A stretch of DNA of 13,986 nt, taken from the NCBI GenBank assembly GCA_964370965.1, contig CAYJLW010000093.1, forward strand, positions 1 through 13,986, in the 5' to 3' direction. This document shows, in pieces, positions 6,038 to 13,986 of this stretch (position 1 is the first letter of the stretch; each line of letters opens with the position of its first letter). Position numbers and translations under genes: made by a program. The notes beneath the pieces are model-generated. The model made no database searches and was not told where the DNA came from. It worked only from the letters and a program-made list of their open reading frames with translations. This stretch comes from CAYJLW01 sp964370965. GTDB taxonomy: Bacteria > Actinomycetota > Acidimicrobiia > UBA2766.

Positions 6038-6964
6038 GTGCAGCTCTACAAGGAGATCGGCGCCAACAAGCGACGCTCCGTCGCTCTCGTCGTGCTGGTG
6101 GCGGCGCTCCTCGTGGCGTTGGGCTACGGGGTGGCCGCCGTGTTCGGCTACGGCTACTGGCCCCTGCTCATAGCCTTCGGCGTCGTCCTCCTCCTCAGTG
6201 TCGGGTCCTACTGGTACTCCGACAAGGTGGCCCTGGCGATGAGCCACGCCCGGCCCGCCGACCCCGAGCAGTACGCCCAATACCACAACGTCGTCGAGGG
6301 CCTCTGCATCGCCGTGGGCATTCCCAAACCCCGTCTCTACGTCGTGGACGACCCGGCCCCGAACGCGTTCGCCACGGGCCGCAACCCCGGGCACGCCGCT
6401 GTGGCCGTCACCACCGGCCTTCTGGAGACGATGAACCGGGACGAGCTCGAGGGGGTGCTCGCCCACGAGCTCTCCCACGTGCGCAACTACGACATCCTCG
6501 TGAGCTCCATGGTGATCGTCCTCGTGGGCGCCATCGTCCTCCTCTCGGACTTCTCGCTCCGCTTCCTGTGGTGGGGCGGCCCCGGGCGGAGCCGCGACCG
6601 GGAGGCGGGCTCCCCCCAGATCCAGGCGATCCTCGCCGTCGTGGGCATAGTCCTCATCATCCTGGCGCCCGTCGCGGCCAAGCTCATCCAGTACGCCGTC
6701 TCACGCAAGCGGGAGGCCCTCGCCGACGTCTCCGCCGTGGAGATCACCCGCTACCCGGCGGGCCTGCGCTCGGCGCTGGAGAAGCTCCGTGACGACCACA
6801 CAGTGGTGCGTTCGGCGTCCCGCTCCACGGCCCACCTGTGGATCGAGGAGCCCCTGGACGCCCGCAAGGGCAAGAAGGGCGCCTGGTTGAACCGGATGTT
6901 CCTCACCCACCCGCCCATCGAAGAACGCATCGAGACGCTGCGCGGCCTCGAGTCCGCCGGCTGA
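6038..6964 (+). CDS. htpX: HtpX-type M48 membrane zinc metalloprotease
   Basis: This is a 308-residue integral membrane endopeptidase. The zinc site is HELSH (H143, E144, H147), and E226 in SRKREALAD is the likely third ligand. Hydrophobic segments at about 14-34, 40-58, 153-170 and 197-217 give the usual HtpX arrangement, with the active site facing the cytoplasm. PNAFATGRNP (108-117) and the C-terminal LTHPPIEERIETLRGL are family hallmarks. HtpX cleaves damaged or misassembled membrane proteins, often in parallel with FtsH. The GTG start at 6038 gives MQLYKEIGANKRRS, a typical HtpX beginning, but has no clear ribosome site, so translation may depend on lemA 22 bases upstream. The gene is complete, but its TGA is immediately followed by the artefact-like G run, so no native 3' flank or terminator can be seen. 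Confidence 0.95.
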   Translation: MQLYKEIGANKRRSVALVVLVAALLVALGYGVAAVFGYGYWPLLIAFGVVLLLSVGSYWYSDKVALAMSHARPADPEQYAQYHNVVEGLCIAVGIPKPRLYVVDDPAPNAFATGRNPGHAAVAVTTGLLETMNRDELEGVLAHELSHVRNYDILVSSMVIVLVGAIVLLSDFSLRFLWWGGPGRSRDREAGSPQIQAILAVVGIVLIILAPVAAKLIQYAVSRKREALADVSAVEITRYPAGLRSALEKLRDDHTVVRSASRSTAHLWIEEPLDARKGKKGAWLNRMFLTHPPIEERIETLRGLESAG

Positions 6965-7022
<58 letters not shown>

Positions 7023-7949
7023 TCAGCCGGCGGACTCGAGGCCGCGCAGCGTCTCGATGCGTTCTTCGATGGGCGGGTGGGTGAGGAACATCCGGTTCAA
7101 CCAGGCGCCCTTCTTGCCCTTGCGGGCGTCCAGGGGCTCCTCGATCCACAGGTGGGCCGTGGAGCGGGACGCCGAACGCACCACTGTGTGGTCGTCACGG
7201 AGCTTCTCCAGCGCCGAGCGCAGGCCCGCCGGGTAGCGGGTGATCTCCACGGCGGAGACGTCGGCGAGGGCCTCCCGCTTGCGTGAGACGGCGTACTGGA
7301 TGAGCTTGGCCGCGACGGGCGCCAGGATGATGAGGACTATGCCCACGACGGCGAGGATCGCCTGGATCTGGGGGGAGCCCGCCTCCCGGTCGCGGCTCCG
7401 CCCGGGGCCGCCCCACCACAGGAAGCGGAGCGAGAAGTCCGAGAGGAGGACGATGGCGCCCACGAGGACGATCACCATGGAGCTCACGAGGATGTCGTAG
7501 TTGCGCACGTGGGAGAGCTCGTGGGCGAGCACCCCCTCGAGCTCGTCCCGGTTCATCGTCTCCAGAAGGCCGGTGGTGACGGCCACAGCGGCGTGCCCGG
7601 GGTTGCGGCCCGTGGCGAACGCGTTCGGGGCCGGGTCGTCCACGACGTAGAGACGGGGTTTGGGAATGCCCACGGCGATGCAGAGGCCCTCGACGACGTT
7701 GTGGTATTGGGCGTACTGCTCGGGGTCGGCGGGCCGGGCGTGGCTCATCGCCAGGGCCACCTTGTCGGAGTACCAGTAGGACCCGACACTGAGGAGGAGG
7801 ACGACGCCGAAGGCTATGAGCAGGGGCCAGTAGCCGTAGCCGAACACGGCGGCCACCCCGTAGCCCAACGCCACGAGGAGCGCCGCCACCAGCACGACGA
7901 GAGCGACGGAGCGTCGCTTGTTGGCGCCGATCTCCTTGTAGAGCTGCAC
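7023..7949 (-). CDS. htpX: HtpX-type metalloprotease, mirror copy
   Basis: This is the reverse-complement image of 6038-6964, encoding the identical 308-residue protein with HELSH and the LTHPPIEER C-terminus. The two htpX copies face each other tail to tail across the 58-base G/C axis. Identity without a single change, including the wobble positions compared, argues that this is the same gene read on the other strand, not a paralogue. It should not be counted for gene dosage until a read spanning the axis is shown. Confidence 0.93.
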   Translation of the reverse strand: MQLYKEIGANKRRSVALVVLVAALLVALGYGVAAVFGYGYWPLLIAFGVVLLLSVGSYWYSDKVALAMSHARPADPEQYAQYHNVVEGLCIAVGIPKPRLYVVDDPAPNAFATGRNPGHAAVAVTTGLLETMNRDELEGVLAHELSHVRNYDILVSSMVIVLVGAIVLLSDFSLRFLWWGGPGRSRDREAGSPQIQAILAVVGIVLIILAPVAAKLIQYAVSRKREALADVSAVEITRYPAGLRSALEKLRDDHTVVRSASRSTAHLWIEEPLDARKGKKGAWLNRMFLTHPPIEERIETLRGLESAG

Positions 7950-7971
7950 GGCGACGGCCGCGGGCCGGCGG

Positions 7972-8640
7972 TCAGGCCGGCGGAGGCGGGGCGGGCGGAG
8001 GCGCCGCGCCAGGGGGCGGCGGCGAAGGCGGAGCCTGCCGCGGCGGGGCGGAGGCGGGAGGCGCGGCGGGCGCCGGACCGGCACCGCCGAAGTCGACCTT
8101 CACGGGCCCGCGGGCGGCGGCGTCGTCCAGCTCGAAGTACTCCCGTTCCTTGAAACCGAACATGTTGGCGATGACAACAGCCGGGAACGTCTGGGTCTTG
8201 GTGTTGAAGTCCCGCACGGCCTCGTTGTAGTACTGCCGGGCGTAGGCGATGCGACCTTCTGTCCCAGTGAGCTCCTCCTGCAGGGCGAGGAAGTTCTGGT
8301 TCGCCTTCAGGTCCGGGTAGGCCTCGGCGACGGCGAAGAGCTGGCGGAGAGCGCCGGTGAGCATGTTGTCGGCCTGGGCGGCCTCCGCCGGGGAGCCCGC
8401 CGCCACGCCGGCGTTGCGGGCGGCCGTGACAGCCTCGAGCGTCTGGCGCTCGTGGCCGGCGTAACCCTTCACCGTCTCGACCAGGTTCGGGATGAGGTCG
8501 TAGCGGCGGTTGAGCTGGACGTCGATGTCGCTCCACGCCTGGTCCACACGGTTCCGGCGCTTCACGAGGCCGTTGTACATGGCGCCCACTATCAGGAGCA
8601 GCACCACCACCACGGCCACGATCACGATCACTGCGACCAC
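7972..8640 (-). CDS. lemA: LemA family protein, mirror copy
   Basis: This is the image of 5347-6015. It has the GTG start at 8640, the Val/Ile anchor, the LNRRYDLIPNLVETVKGYAG core and the Pro/Ala tail, with the same 22-base gap to htpX. The low-complexity proline-coding stretch (about 7975-8085) is the kind of sequence where true repeats usually diverge; its identity to the left arm is further evidence that the copy is not an independent genomic duplicate. Confidence 0.91.
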   Translation of the reverse strand: MVAVIVIVAVVVVLLLIVGAMYNGLVKRRNRVDQAWSDIDVQLNRRYDLIPNLVETVKGYAGHERQTLEAVTAARNAGVAAGSPAEAAQADNMLTGALRQLFAVAEAYPDLKANQNFLALQEELTGTEGRIAYARQYYNEAVRDFNTKTQTFPAVVIANMFGFKEREYFELDDAAARGPVKVDFGGAGPAPAAPPASAPPRQAPPSPPPPGAAPPPAPPPPA

Positions 8641-8645
8641 GCAGT

Positions 8646-8651
8646 CCTCCT
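8646..8651 (-). promoter_or_regulatory. Ribosome binding site of lemA, mirror copy
   Basis: AGGAGG on the minus strand lies 5 bases upstream of the GTG at 8640. Confidence 0.78.
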
Positions 8652-8677
8652 CGTCTCGGTGTGTGTGAGGATAGAAC

Positions 8678-9760
8678 TCAGGCGGTGACACGCTCGTACA
8701 CGCCGAGCACGCGTCCGGCGACGACGCTCCAGTCGAACTCCGCCGCCCGGGAACGGCCGGCCGCCGCGAGGCGCTCCCGGAGGGCGCTGTCGCCGAGGAC
8801 GCCCGCCAGGGCCCCGGCGAGAGCCTCCGGGGAATCCGGCGGCACGAGGACGGCCTCGGCATCGGGGCGGGCCACGGCGGCATAGCCGGGGATGTCGGTC
8901 GCGACCACGGCGAGGCCGGCCGCCATCGCCTCGGCGAGGACGACGCCGAAGCTCTCCCCGCCCCGCGCCGGGGCGCAGAAGACGTCGGCGGACGCGTAGA
9001 GCGCCGGCACGAACTCGTCCTCGACCTCGCCGAAGGCGCGCACCCCGAGGGCCTGCACACCCTCGGTTCCGGGGCCTGCCACCCAGAGCGCAGCGCCGGG
9101 CACCCGCTCGCGGACCGCCGCCCACGCGGCCACGAGCACGTCGAGGCCCTTGCGAGGCTCGTCCCGACCGAGGAAGAGCACGACGGGCCCCTCGTCGAGA
9201 TCGCGCTCGACGAGGGGCGTGCCGTCCGCGAAACGAGCGGTGTCGACACCGTTCGGGACGACCTCGACGTCACCGACGAAGTAGGGGGCGACGCGGGCGA
9301 CAGCGGCCTCGGAGACCGCCAGGCGGGCCGCGAGACGGTCCCAGGCGGGCCGCAGGAGGCGCCGGCCCCAGCGGTAGCCCCAGTAGCCCTCGGAAGCGGC
9401 GTGGAAGGTCCCCACGACGGGGCCTTTCGCGGCGAGGACGGCGCTGAGGGCGACTCCCGGGACGAGCGGCTCGTGGACGTGGACGACGTCGAAGCGGCGG
9501 GCCGAGAGCGCCGCCCGCACGGAGGCCACGGGATCCAGGCCGATGCGGGCGACAGACCCGTTGGCCGGTAGGGGCACGCTCACCCCCAGGGAGACCACCT
9601 CGACGTCTGTCGCCGGCGCCGGGGCCATGTCCGTGGGGGCGAGGATCTCGGCATCGACACCTTCCCCGCCCAACGCCCGGGCGAGGCCGAGGACGTGGTT
9701 CTGCACGCCGCCCGGCCACCGGAGCGAGTAGGGGCAGAGGATCCCGACACGCAACGTCAA
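8678..9760 (-). CDS. pimA: PimA-type mannosyltransferase, mirror copy
   Basis: This is the image of 4227-5309 and encodes the same 360-residue GT4 enzyme with PGGVQ, GRDEPRKG and the E269/E277 EX7E pair. Its TTG start at 9760 overlaps the acyltransferase stop (TGA at 9759-9757), so even the four-base coupling junction is preserved. The 37-base gap to lemA is the same as on the left. Confidence 0.89.
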   Translation of the reverse strand: MTLRVGILCPYSLRWPGGVQNHVLGLARALGGEGVDAEILAPTDMAPAPATDVEVVSLGVSVPLPANGSVARIGLDPVASVRAALSARRFDVVHVHEPLVPGVALSAVLAAKGPVVGTFHAASEGYWGYRWGRRLLRPAWDRLAARLAVSEAAVARVAPYFVGDVEVVPNGVDTARFADGTPLVERDLDEGPVVLFLGRDEPRKGLDVLVAAWAAVRERVPGAALWVAGPGTEGVQALGVRAFGEVEDEFVPALYASADVFCAPARGGESFGVVLAEAMAAGLAVVATDIPGYAAVARPDAEAVLVPPDSPEALAGALAGVLGDSALRERLAAAGRSRAAEFDWSVVAGRVLGVYERVTA

Positions 9761-10698
9761 CGCACCAGCCCCAGGTCCCGCCAGCGTGCCAGGGCCTCGC
9801 GGTCGGACGGCCAGTTCGGCTGCGCCAGGTGCCATTGCTGTGGCGCCCGCCGGATGAGACCCTCGAGCTCGTAGGCGAGTTCCTGCGTGAGGGCGGCGGT
9901 GCGCTCCTTCAGCGTGCCCTCCGTCGGGACCGCGAGCGGGGGCCTCACGACGGCGCGGTACGTCCAGTCCCGAGAGTCGAACACCCCCACGGGCAAGAGC
10001 GGGGCACCGGTGCGGATCGCGAACAGCGCGGGTCCCACGGGCAGGGTGGTCTCCTCACCGAAGAACTCCACGGTGGGGCCGTGCCGGGAGAGGTCCCGGT
10101 CCGAGAGGAGGGCGATCGCGTGGCCGCCGCGGAGCTCGGCGGTGAGCTTGCGGGCGACGTCCGGGTCGTCCGATCCGATGACGTGCATGCCGAACTGCTT
10201 CTCCCGCAGGTCCACGAACCACTCGTAGAGCTCCTCGGGTTCCAGCTTCTCCGCCACGGCGGTGAGCCGGATCCCTTGCAGGGCCACCCAGGCGCCCGCG
10301 ACCTCCCAGTTGCCGAGGTGCGGGAGGGCGAGGACGACGCCCTTGCCCAGGGCGAGGGCGTCGAAGAAGACGTCCCGCCCCTCGATGGAGAAGACCCGCT
10401 CCACACGCTCCGCGCTGAAGCCGCCGAGGCGGAGGGTCTCGACCCAGTACCGGGCGTAGGAGTCGAAGGCTCCCTCGACGGCGCGGCGCACCTCCCGCCG
10501 GGAGGCTTCGGGGCCCAATGCCCGGCGCATGTGACGCTCGATCATGAGGCGGCGACCCACGAGAGCCTGCTGCAGGCCGACGCGGATTCCCGCCGCCGCG
10601 GCGTTGGCGACGGACTCGGGCAGCCGGGGGGCGAGCCTGCCTCCGGCCTTGAACGCCGCGACTTCCAGGCGTTGACGGAACTGCCGGGCGGGAGCCAT
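9757..10698 (-). CDS. patA: Phosphatidylinositol mannoside acyltransferase, mirror copy
   Basis: This is the image of 3289-4230, encoding the same 313-residue protein with the PHLGNWE HX4E motif and the SDRDLSRHGPTVEFFG block. The start is ATG at 10698, with GTG at 10740 as the in-frame alternative inside the pgsA 3' end. Confidence 0.88.
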   Translation of the reverse strand: MAPARQFRQRLEVAAFKAGGRLAPRLPESVANAAAAGIRVGLQQALVGRRLMIERHMRRALGPEASRREVRRAVEGAFDSYARYWVETLRLGGFSAERVERVFSIEGRDVFFDALALGKGVVLALPHLGNWEVAGAWVALQGIRLTAVAEKLEPEELYEWFVDLREKQFGMHVIGSDDPDVARKLTAELRGGHAIALLSDRDLSRHGPTVEFFGEETTLPVGPALFAIRTGAPLLPVGVFDSRDWTYRAVVRPPLAVPTEGTLKERTAALTQELAYELEGLIRRAPQQWHLAQPNWPSDREALARWRDLGLVR

Positions 10699-10717
10699 GC
10701 GTGGGGTCGTCGCCGGG

Positions 10718-11569
10718 CTAGGGACGACGCGTCCGCTCACGCGCTGCCCGCCGAGGCCTGCCGTCGGCGCGAAGGCGGGCCCTGAGCTCGACCTCGGCCA
10801 GGCGGCGTACGCGCCGGCGTGCCGCTGCCGCGGCGCGCCGCTCTGCGATCTCGGAGCGCTGCTCCTCCCATGCCCGCCGGACGGCGACCGTGGCGCGCTC
10901 GTCGTCGTCGCGCTCATTGAGGGCGACGCGCAGGGCCCTGAGGTCGGGCAGGAGCCGGACGTCATCGATGGGCAGCGGCGGCTCCGCCTCGCCCTGGCGC
11001 CAGACGGCGAAGAAGCGGTGGACGGCCGTAACGCCACTCAGCGCCAGCAGCACCCAGAGAGCAGGCACGAGGGCACTGAACCAGGTCTGGAAGAGGAGGC
11101 CGAGGCCGAGCAGGATGAGGCGCTCGGCGCGCTCCATGATTCCCACGTGGGCGTCGAAGCCGTGCTCGGCCGCCTTGGAGCGTGTGTAGGACGTGAGGTT
11201 GGCCGTGGCGAGGCAGGCGAGGGGAAGGACGGCGAGGAAGGGTGAGTCCTTGGCCAGGAGCCAGGCGCAGCCCCCGAAGACGAGGGCGTCGGAGGCCCGG
11301 TCGGCCACAGAGTCGAAGAACGCACCCCTGCGCGTGCCGCCCCCACGGGCCTTCGCCACGGCGCCGTCGAGGAGGTCCATGAGGCCGCCTCCGGCGAGGA
11401 GCCAGAAGGCGGTGAAGACGCGCCCGCTCCCGATCAGGATGGCGGTGGGGATGTTGAGGAGGAGGCCGAAGAACGTAAGCCAGTTGGGCGTGACCCCGAT
11501 CCGGGCGAGGAAGCCGCCCACGGGCCCCGCTGCCCTGTTGACTCCCTGGCGGCCTTTCGCATCGAGCAA
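10718..11569 (-). CDS. pgsA: Phosphatidylinositol phosphate synthase, mirror copy
   Basis: This is the image of 2418-3269. It carries the same TTG start (11569), the same D65/D68/D86/D90 metal-binding signature with K73, and the same charged C-terminal tail. The unusual K73 and tail appear in both arms, as expected if one locus was read twice; they are not independent confirmation of each other. Confidence 0.88.
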   Translation of the reverse strand: MLDAKGRQGVNRAAGPVGGFLARIGVTPNWLTFFGLLLNIPTAILIGSGRVFTAFWLLAGGGLMDLLDGAVAKARGGGTRRGAFFDSVADRASDALVFGGCAWLLAKDSPFLAVLPLACLATANLTSYTRSKAAEHGFDAHVGIMERAERLILLGLGLLFQTWFSALVPALWVLLALSGVTAVHRFFAVWRQGEAEPPLPIDDVRLLPDLRALRVALNERDDDERATVAVRRAWEEQRSEIAERRAAAAARRRVRRLAEVELRARLRADGRPRRAARERTRRP

Positions 11570-11577
11570 CGTGAAGA

Positions 11578-11581
11578 TCCT
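11578..11581 (-). promoter_or_regulatory. Ribosome binding site of pgsA, mirror copy
   Basis: AGGA on the minus strand lies 8 bases upstream of the TTG at 11569. Confidence 0.52.
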
Positions 11582-11583
11582 GT

Positions 11584-11605
11584 AGTGCTTACTTTCGCGA
11601 GCACT
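11584..11605 (-). promoter_or_regulatory. Inverted repeat at pgsA transcript start, mirror copy
   Basis: The AGTGCT-10-AGCACT arms match 2382-2403 exactly. The element sits between the minus-strand promoter candidate and the pgsA ribosome site. Confidence 0.28.
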
Positions 11606-11609
11606 TCTC

Positions 11610-11638
11610 ACTCTACACATGCAGCGGTACCCAGACAA
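11610..11638 (-). promoter_or_regulatory. Candidate operon promoter, mirror copy
   Basis: On the minus strand, TTGTCT (11638-11633), a 17-base spacer and TAGAGT (11615-11610) are present. This is the image of 2349-2377. Confidence 0.48.
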
Positions 11639-11650
11639 GGACGTGACTCG

Positions 11651-11656
11651 TACAAT
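11651..11656 (+). promoter_or_regulatory. Candidate -10 box for EF-G2, mirror copy
   Basis: TACAAT lies 50 bases before the GTG start at 11707. The corresponding -35 position (11628-11633, TACCCA) is weak. Confidence 0.48.
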
Positions 11657-11693
11657 CCCCGTGTCACGCTTCCTGGAAAGCCAAGGCATCCCC

Positions 11694-11699
11694 GAGGAG
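11694..11699 (+). promoter_or_regulatory. Ribosome binding site of EF-G2, mirror copy
   Basis: GAGGAG lies 7 bases before the GTG at 11707. Confidence 0.73.
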
Positions 11700-11706
11700 C
11701 CGCATC

Positions 11707-13779
11707 GTGAAGGTGTACTCGTCAGACCGGATTCGCAACGTCCTGCTCGCCGGGCACAACGGCACCGGGAAGACCACATTGGGTGAGGCGCTGCTCTCCG
11801 TCTCCGGCGCCACGAACCGGATCGGCCGGGTCGAGGACGGCACCACGGTGCTCGACTTCGACGACGAGGAGAAGGCCAAGGGAATGTCCGTCTCCCTCGC
11901 CGTCGCCCCCGTCGAGTGGCGCGACACGAAGATCAACCTTCTCGACGCCCCCGGCTACGCGGACTTCATCGGGGAGGTACAGGCGGGGCTGTCGGTCGCC
12001 GACCTCGTGTGCCTCGTCGTCTCCGCCGTCGACGGCCCCGAGGTGCAACACGACGTCGTCTGGCACATGGCGGCCGAAGCGGCCAAGCCCCGCATCATCT
12101 TCGTCAACAAGTGCGACCGGGAACGCGCTTCGGTACCCCGCACCCTCGCCGCCCTCGCGGAGCGCTTCGGCCCCTCCGTCGCCCCACTGCAACTCCCCTT
12201 GGGCGAGGAACACGACTTCGCCGGCGTCGTGGACCTCCTCACCGACCGCGCCTACCGCTACGCCGACGCCGACGCGTCCGAGGAGGACATCCCCGAGGGC
12301 GTCGCCGCCGCCGCCGGCGAGCTGCGGGCGAAGCTCGTCGAGGCCATCGTGGAAACCGACGAGGACCTCATGGAGCGCTACTTCGCGGACGAGCCCATCG
12401 ACCCCAAGGAACTCGTGGCGGCGCTCGGCTCCGGCGTCGCCGCCGGCAGCGTCCACCCGGTGCTCTGCGGGGCGGCGGGGAAGCTGATCGGCATCGACCG
12501 TCTCGCCGACTTCGTCGTCGACGCCTGCCCGTCTCCCCTCGACCGTCCGGGGATGCCCACCTCAGACGGTGAGACCGTCACCCCCAGGGCCGACGGCCCC
12601 CCGGCGGCCTACGTGTACAAGACGTTCGCCGACCCCTTCGTGGGCAAGATCTCCTATCTCCGGGTGGCGAGCGGAGCGATCCGCCCCGACGTCCAGTTGC
12701 AGAACGCCCGCACCGGCAAGGACGAGCGACTCCACCAGCTCTTCGTCCTCAAGGGCAAGGAGCACGAGACGGCGGGCGAGCTCGCCTACGGGGATCTCGG
12801 TGCCGTCGCCAAGCTGCCCGACGTGGGCACCGGCGACACGCTCGCGCAGAAAGGCAGCGGAATCGTCGTGGCGCCGCCGGCACCGCCCGAACCCGTCCTC
12901 GCCGTCGCCATCGCCCCGAAGACCAAGGAAGCCGAGGACAAGCTCGCCACCGCCCTGCACCGCCTCCAGGACGAAGACCTCTCTCTCAAGGTCGAACGCA
13001 ACCCCGAGACCCACCAGACCCTCCTGTGGGGCATGGGCGAGACGCACCTCAACATCGCCCTCGAACGCATGAAGCGCAAGTCCGGCGTCGAGGTCGAGAC
13101 CGCCGAGCCCCGGGTGGCCTACCGCGAGACCGCCCGCAAGCGGGCCGACTTCGAAGGCAAGCACAAGAAGCAGTCCGGCGGCCGCGGCCAGTTCGGAGTC
13201 GCCCACGTCGTCCTCGAGCCCCTGCCCCGGGGCGGCGGTTTCGAGTTCGTCGACGCGGTCGTGGGCGGCGCCATCCCGAAGGGCTTCCTCCCCGCGATCC
13301 AGAAGGGCATGCACGAGGCCATGGCCCGCGGAGTCCTCGCCGGGTGTCCCATCGTCGACATCAAGGTCACCGTCGACGACGGCAAGCACCACGCCGTGGA
13401 CTCCGACGAGTTCAGCTTCAAGATGGCCGGGTCGCTGGCCCTGCAGGGGGCCTTCCTGAACGCCGACCCCGTCGTGCTCGAGCCCATCGGTTTCGTGGAG
13501 GTGCTCGTCCCGGACGCGCTCGCCGGCGACGTGTCCGGGGACCTGAACTCCAAGCGGGGACGCCTCCAGGGCATGGACTCCGTGGGACGCGGGCGCACCT
13601 TGATCCGGGCCATGGCGCCGATGGCCGAGATGACCCGCTACGCCATCGACCTCCGCTCCCTCACCGGGGGCAGGGGGAGCTTCCGCATCGAGTTCGACCA
13701 CTACGAGGAGCTCCCGCCCCACATCGCGGACAAGATCATCGCGGCGAGGAAGGCCGAGAAGGAGGCCCAGCGCTCCTGA
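11707..13779 (+). CDS. fusA2: Elongation factor G-like GTPase (EF-G2 type), mirror copy
   Basis: This is the image of 208-2280, read here on the plus strand: GTG start at 11707, TGA at 13777-13779, 690 residues, with GHNGTGKT, DAPG, NKCD and the domain IV/V motifs intact. Both EF-G2 copies point outwards, away from the axis, which follows directly from the palindrome. The copy is not evidence for a second EF-G2 paralogue. Confidence 0.91.
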   Translation: MKVYSSDRIRNVLLAGHNGTGKTTLGEALLSVSGATNRIGRVEDGTTVLDFDDEEKAKGMSVSLAVAPVEWRDTKINLLDAPGYADFIGEVQAGLSVADLVCLVVSAVDGPEVQHDVVWHMAAEAAKPRIIFVNKCDRERASVPRTLAALAERFGPSVAPLQLPLGEEHDFAGVVDLLTDRAYRYADADASEEDIPEGVAAAAGELRAKLVEAIVETDEDLMERYFADEPIDPKELVAALGSGVAAGSVHPVLCGAAGKLIGIDRLADFVVDACPSPLDRPGMPTSDGETVTPRADGPPAAYVYKTFADPFVGKISYLRVASGAIRPDVQLQNARTGKDERLHQLFVLKGKEHETAGELAYGDLGAVAKLPDVGTGDTLAQKGSGIVVAPPAPPEPVLAVAIAPKTKEAEDKLATALHRLQDEDLSLKVERNPETHQTLLWGMGETHLNIALERMKRKSGVEVETAEPRVAYRETARKRADFEGKHKKQSGGRGQFGVAHVVLEPLPRGGGFEFVDAVVGGAIPKGFLPAIQKGMHEAMARGVLAGCPIVDIKVTVDDGKHHAVDSDEFSFKMAGSLALQGAFLNADPVVLEPIGFVEVLVPDALAGDVSGDLNSKRGRLQGMDSVGRGRTLIRAMAPMAEMTRYAIDLRSLTGGRGSFRIEFDHYEELPPHIADKIIAARKAEKEAQRS

Positions 13780-13795
13780 GGCCCTTCTTTCCCAG

Positions 13796-13845
13796 CGTTC
13801 TGGGGAGCCCAGTACCGAGATTTCGGATCCACACTCCCCAGAACG
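13796..13845 (+). terminator. Candidate terminator or structured element after EF-G2, mirror copy
   Basis: CGTTCTGGGGAG (13796-13807) pairs with CTCCCCAGAACG (13834-13845), starting 16 bases after the TGA. The inner 4-bp stem is CCGA (13815-13818) with TCGG (13823-13826). The competing hairpin CCCAG-CGTT-CTGGG is at 13791-13804. There is no T tract. Confidence 0.43.
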
Positions 13846-13876
13846 GAGTCATGACGGACGGCGACAGGTCGCGTGA

Positions 13877-13895
13877 GGGCGGGCTCCGCCCGCCC
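13877..13895 (+). other. Short GC-only hairpin, mirror copy
   Basis: GGGCGGGC-TCC-GCCCGCCC is the image of 92-110. The remaining bases to 13986 are GC-rich homopolymer sequence without a visible gene. Confidence 0.38.
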
Positions 13896-13986
13896 GGACC
13901 CACCACAGGCGGCACGCGGTCAAGCGAGGGGGGGCCTCCGGGGGGGGGGAGGGGAGCCCCCCGGCACGCGCCCCCGCCCGGCGGGG

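Noticed and set aside
7023..13986. True second copy of the operon, or dosage amplification
   Set aside because: There is no sequence difference to the left arm, no mobile element at the junction and an artefact-like centre; nothing in the sequence supports an independent copy.

Overview
The window is one perfect inverted repeat. Bases 1-6993 are the exact reverse complement of bases 6994-13986, with no spacer: position x on one strand equals position 13987-x on the other. I compared the two arms by eye at both outer ends, both divergent intergenic regions, several gene junctions and the centre without finding a mismatch, and every encoded protein recurs at the mirrored coordinates with the same sequence. 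The axis lies between 6993 and 6994, inside 28 G, then CG, then 28 C, and the G run begins at the base after the htpX stop codon. The simplest reading is a palindromic contig made in sequencing or assembly (poly-G read tails joining a contig to its own reverse complement, or a fold-back chimera). There is then one real locus of about 6.96 kb. Right-arm genes are annotated because they are in the sequence, but they should not be counted as a second copy.

The DNA is very GC-rich, GC at third codon positions is strong, and only one of the six genes starts with ATG. The adjacent trio of phosphatidylinositol phosphate synthase, phosphatidylinositol mannoside acyltransferase and PimA-type mannosyltransferase is an actinobacterial signature, and the EF-G2-type translation factor fits too. 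I infer an actinobacterium, perhaps an uncultured lineage outside the well-known mycolic-acid genera; the class cannot be fixed from sequence alone.

Layout of the unique arm (1-6993). Bases 1-207 hold no gene: GC-rich homopolymer sequence, a short GC hairpin and a 12-bp-stem hairpin downstream of the first gene. Bases 208-2280 (minus strand) encode an EF-G2-like GTPase. Bases 2281-2417 are a divergent control region with two overlapping promoter candidates. From 2418 five plus-strand genes run closely spaced and are probably co-transcribed: pgsA-type PIP synthase (2418-3269), PatA-like acyltransferase (3289-4230), pimA-like glycosyltransferase (4227-5309, 4-base overlap), lemA (5347-6015) and htpX (6038-6964). 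The right arm repeats this backwards: htpX 7023-7949, lemA 7972-8640, pimA 8678-9760, patA 9757-10698 and pgsA 10718-11569 (all minus), then EF-G2 11707-13779 (plus) and an end region 13780-13986.

The first three operon genes make the membrane anchor of phosphatidylinositol mannosides: PgsA makes phosphatidylinositol phosphate, PimA adds the first mannose to PI, and PatA acylates that mannose. LemA and HtpX are a membrane protein and a membrane zinc protease, so the operon as a whole looks like envelope lipid synthesis plus membrane quality control. I found no mobile element, CRISPR array, tRNA, rRNA, defence cassette or convincing new system; the striking feature is the palindrome, which I judge most likely artefactual.
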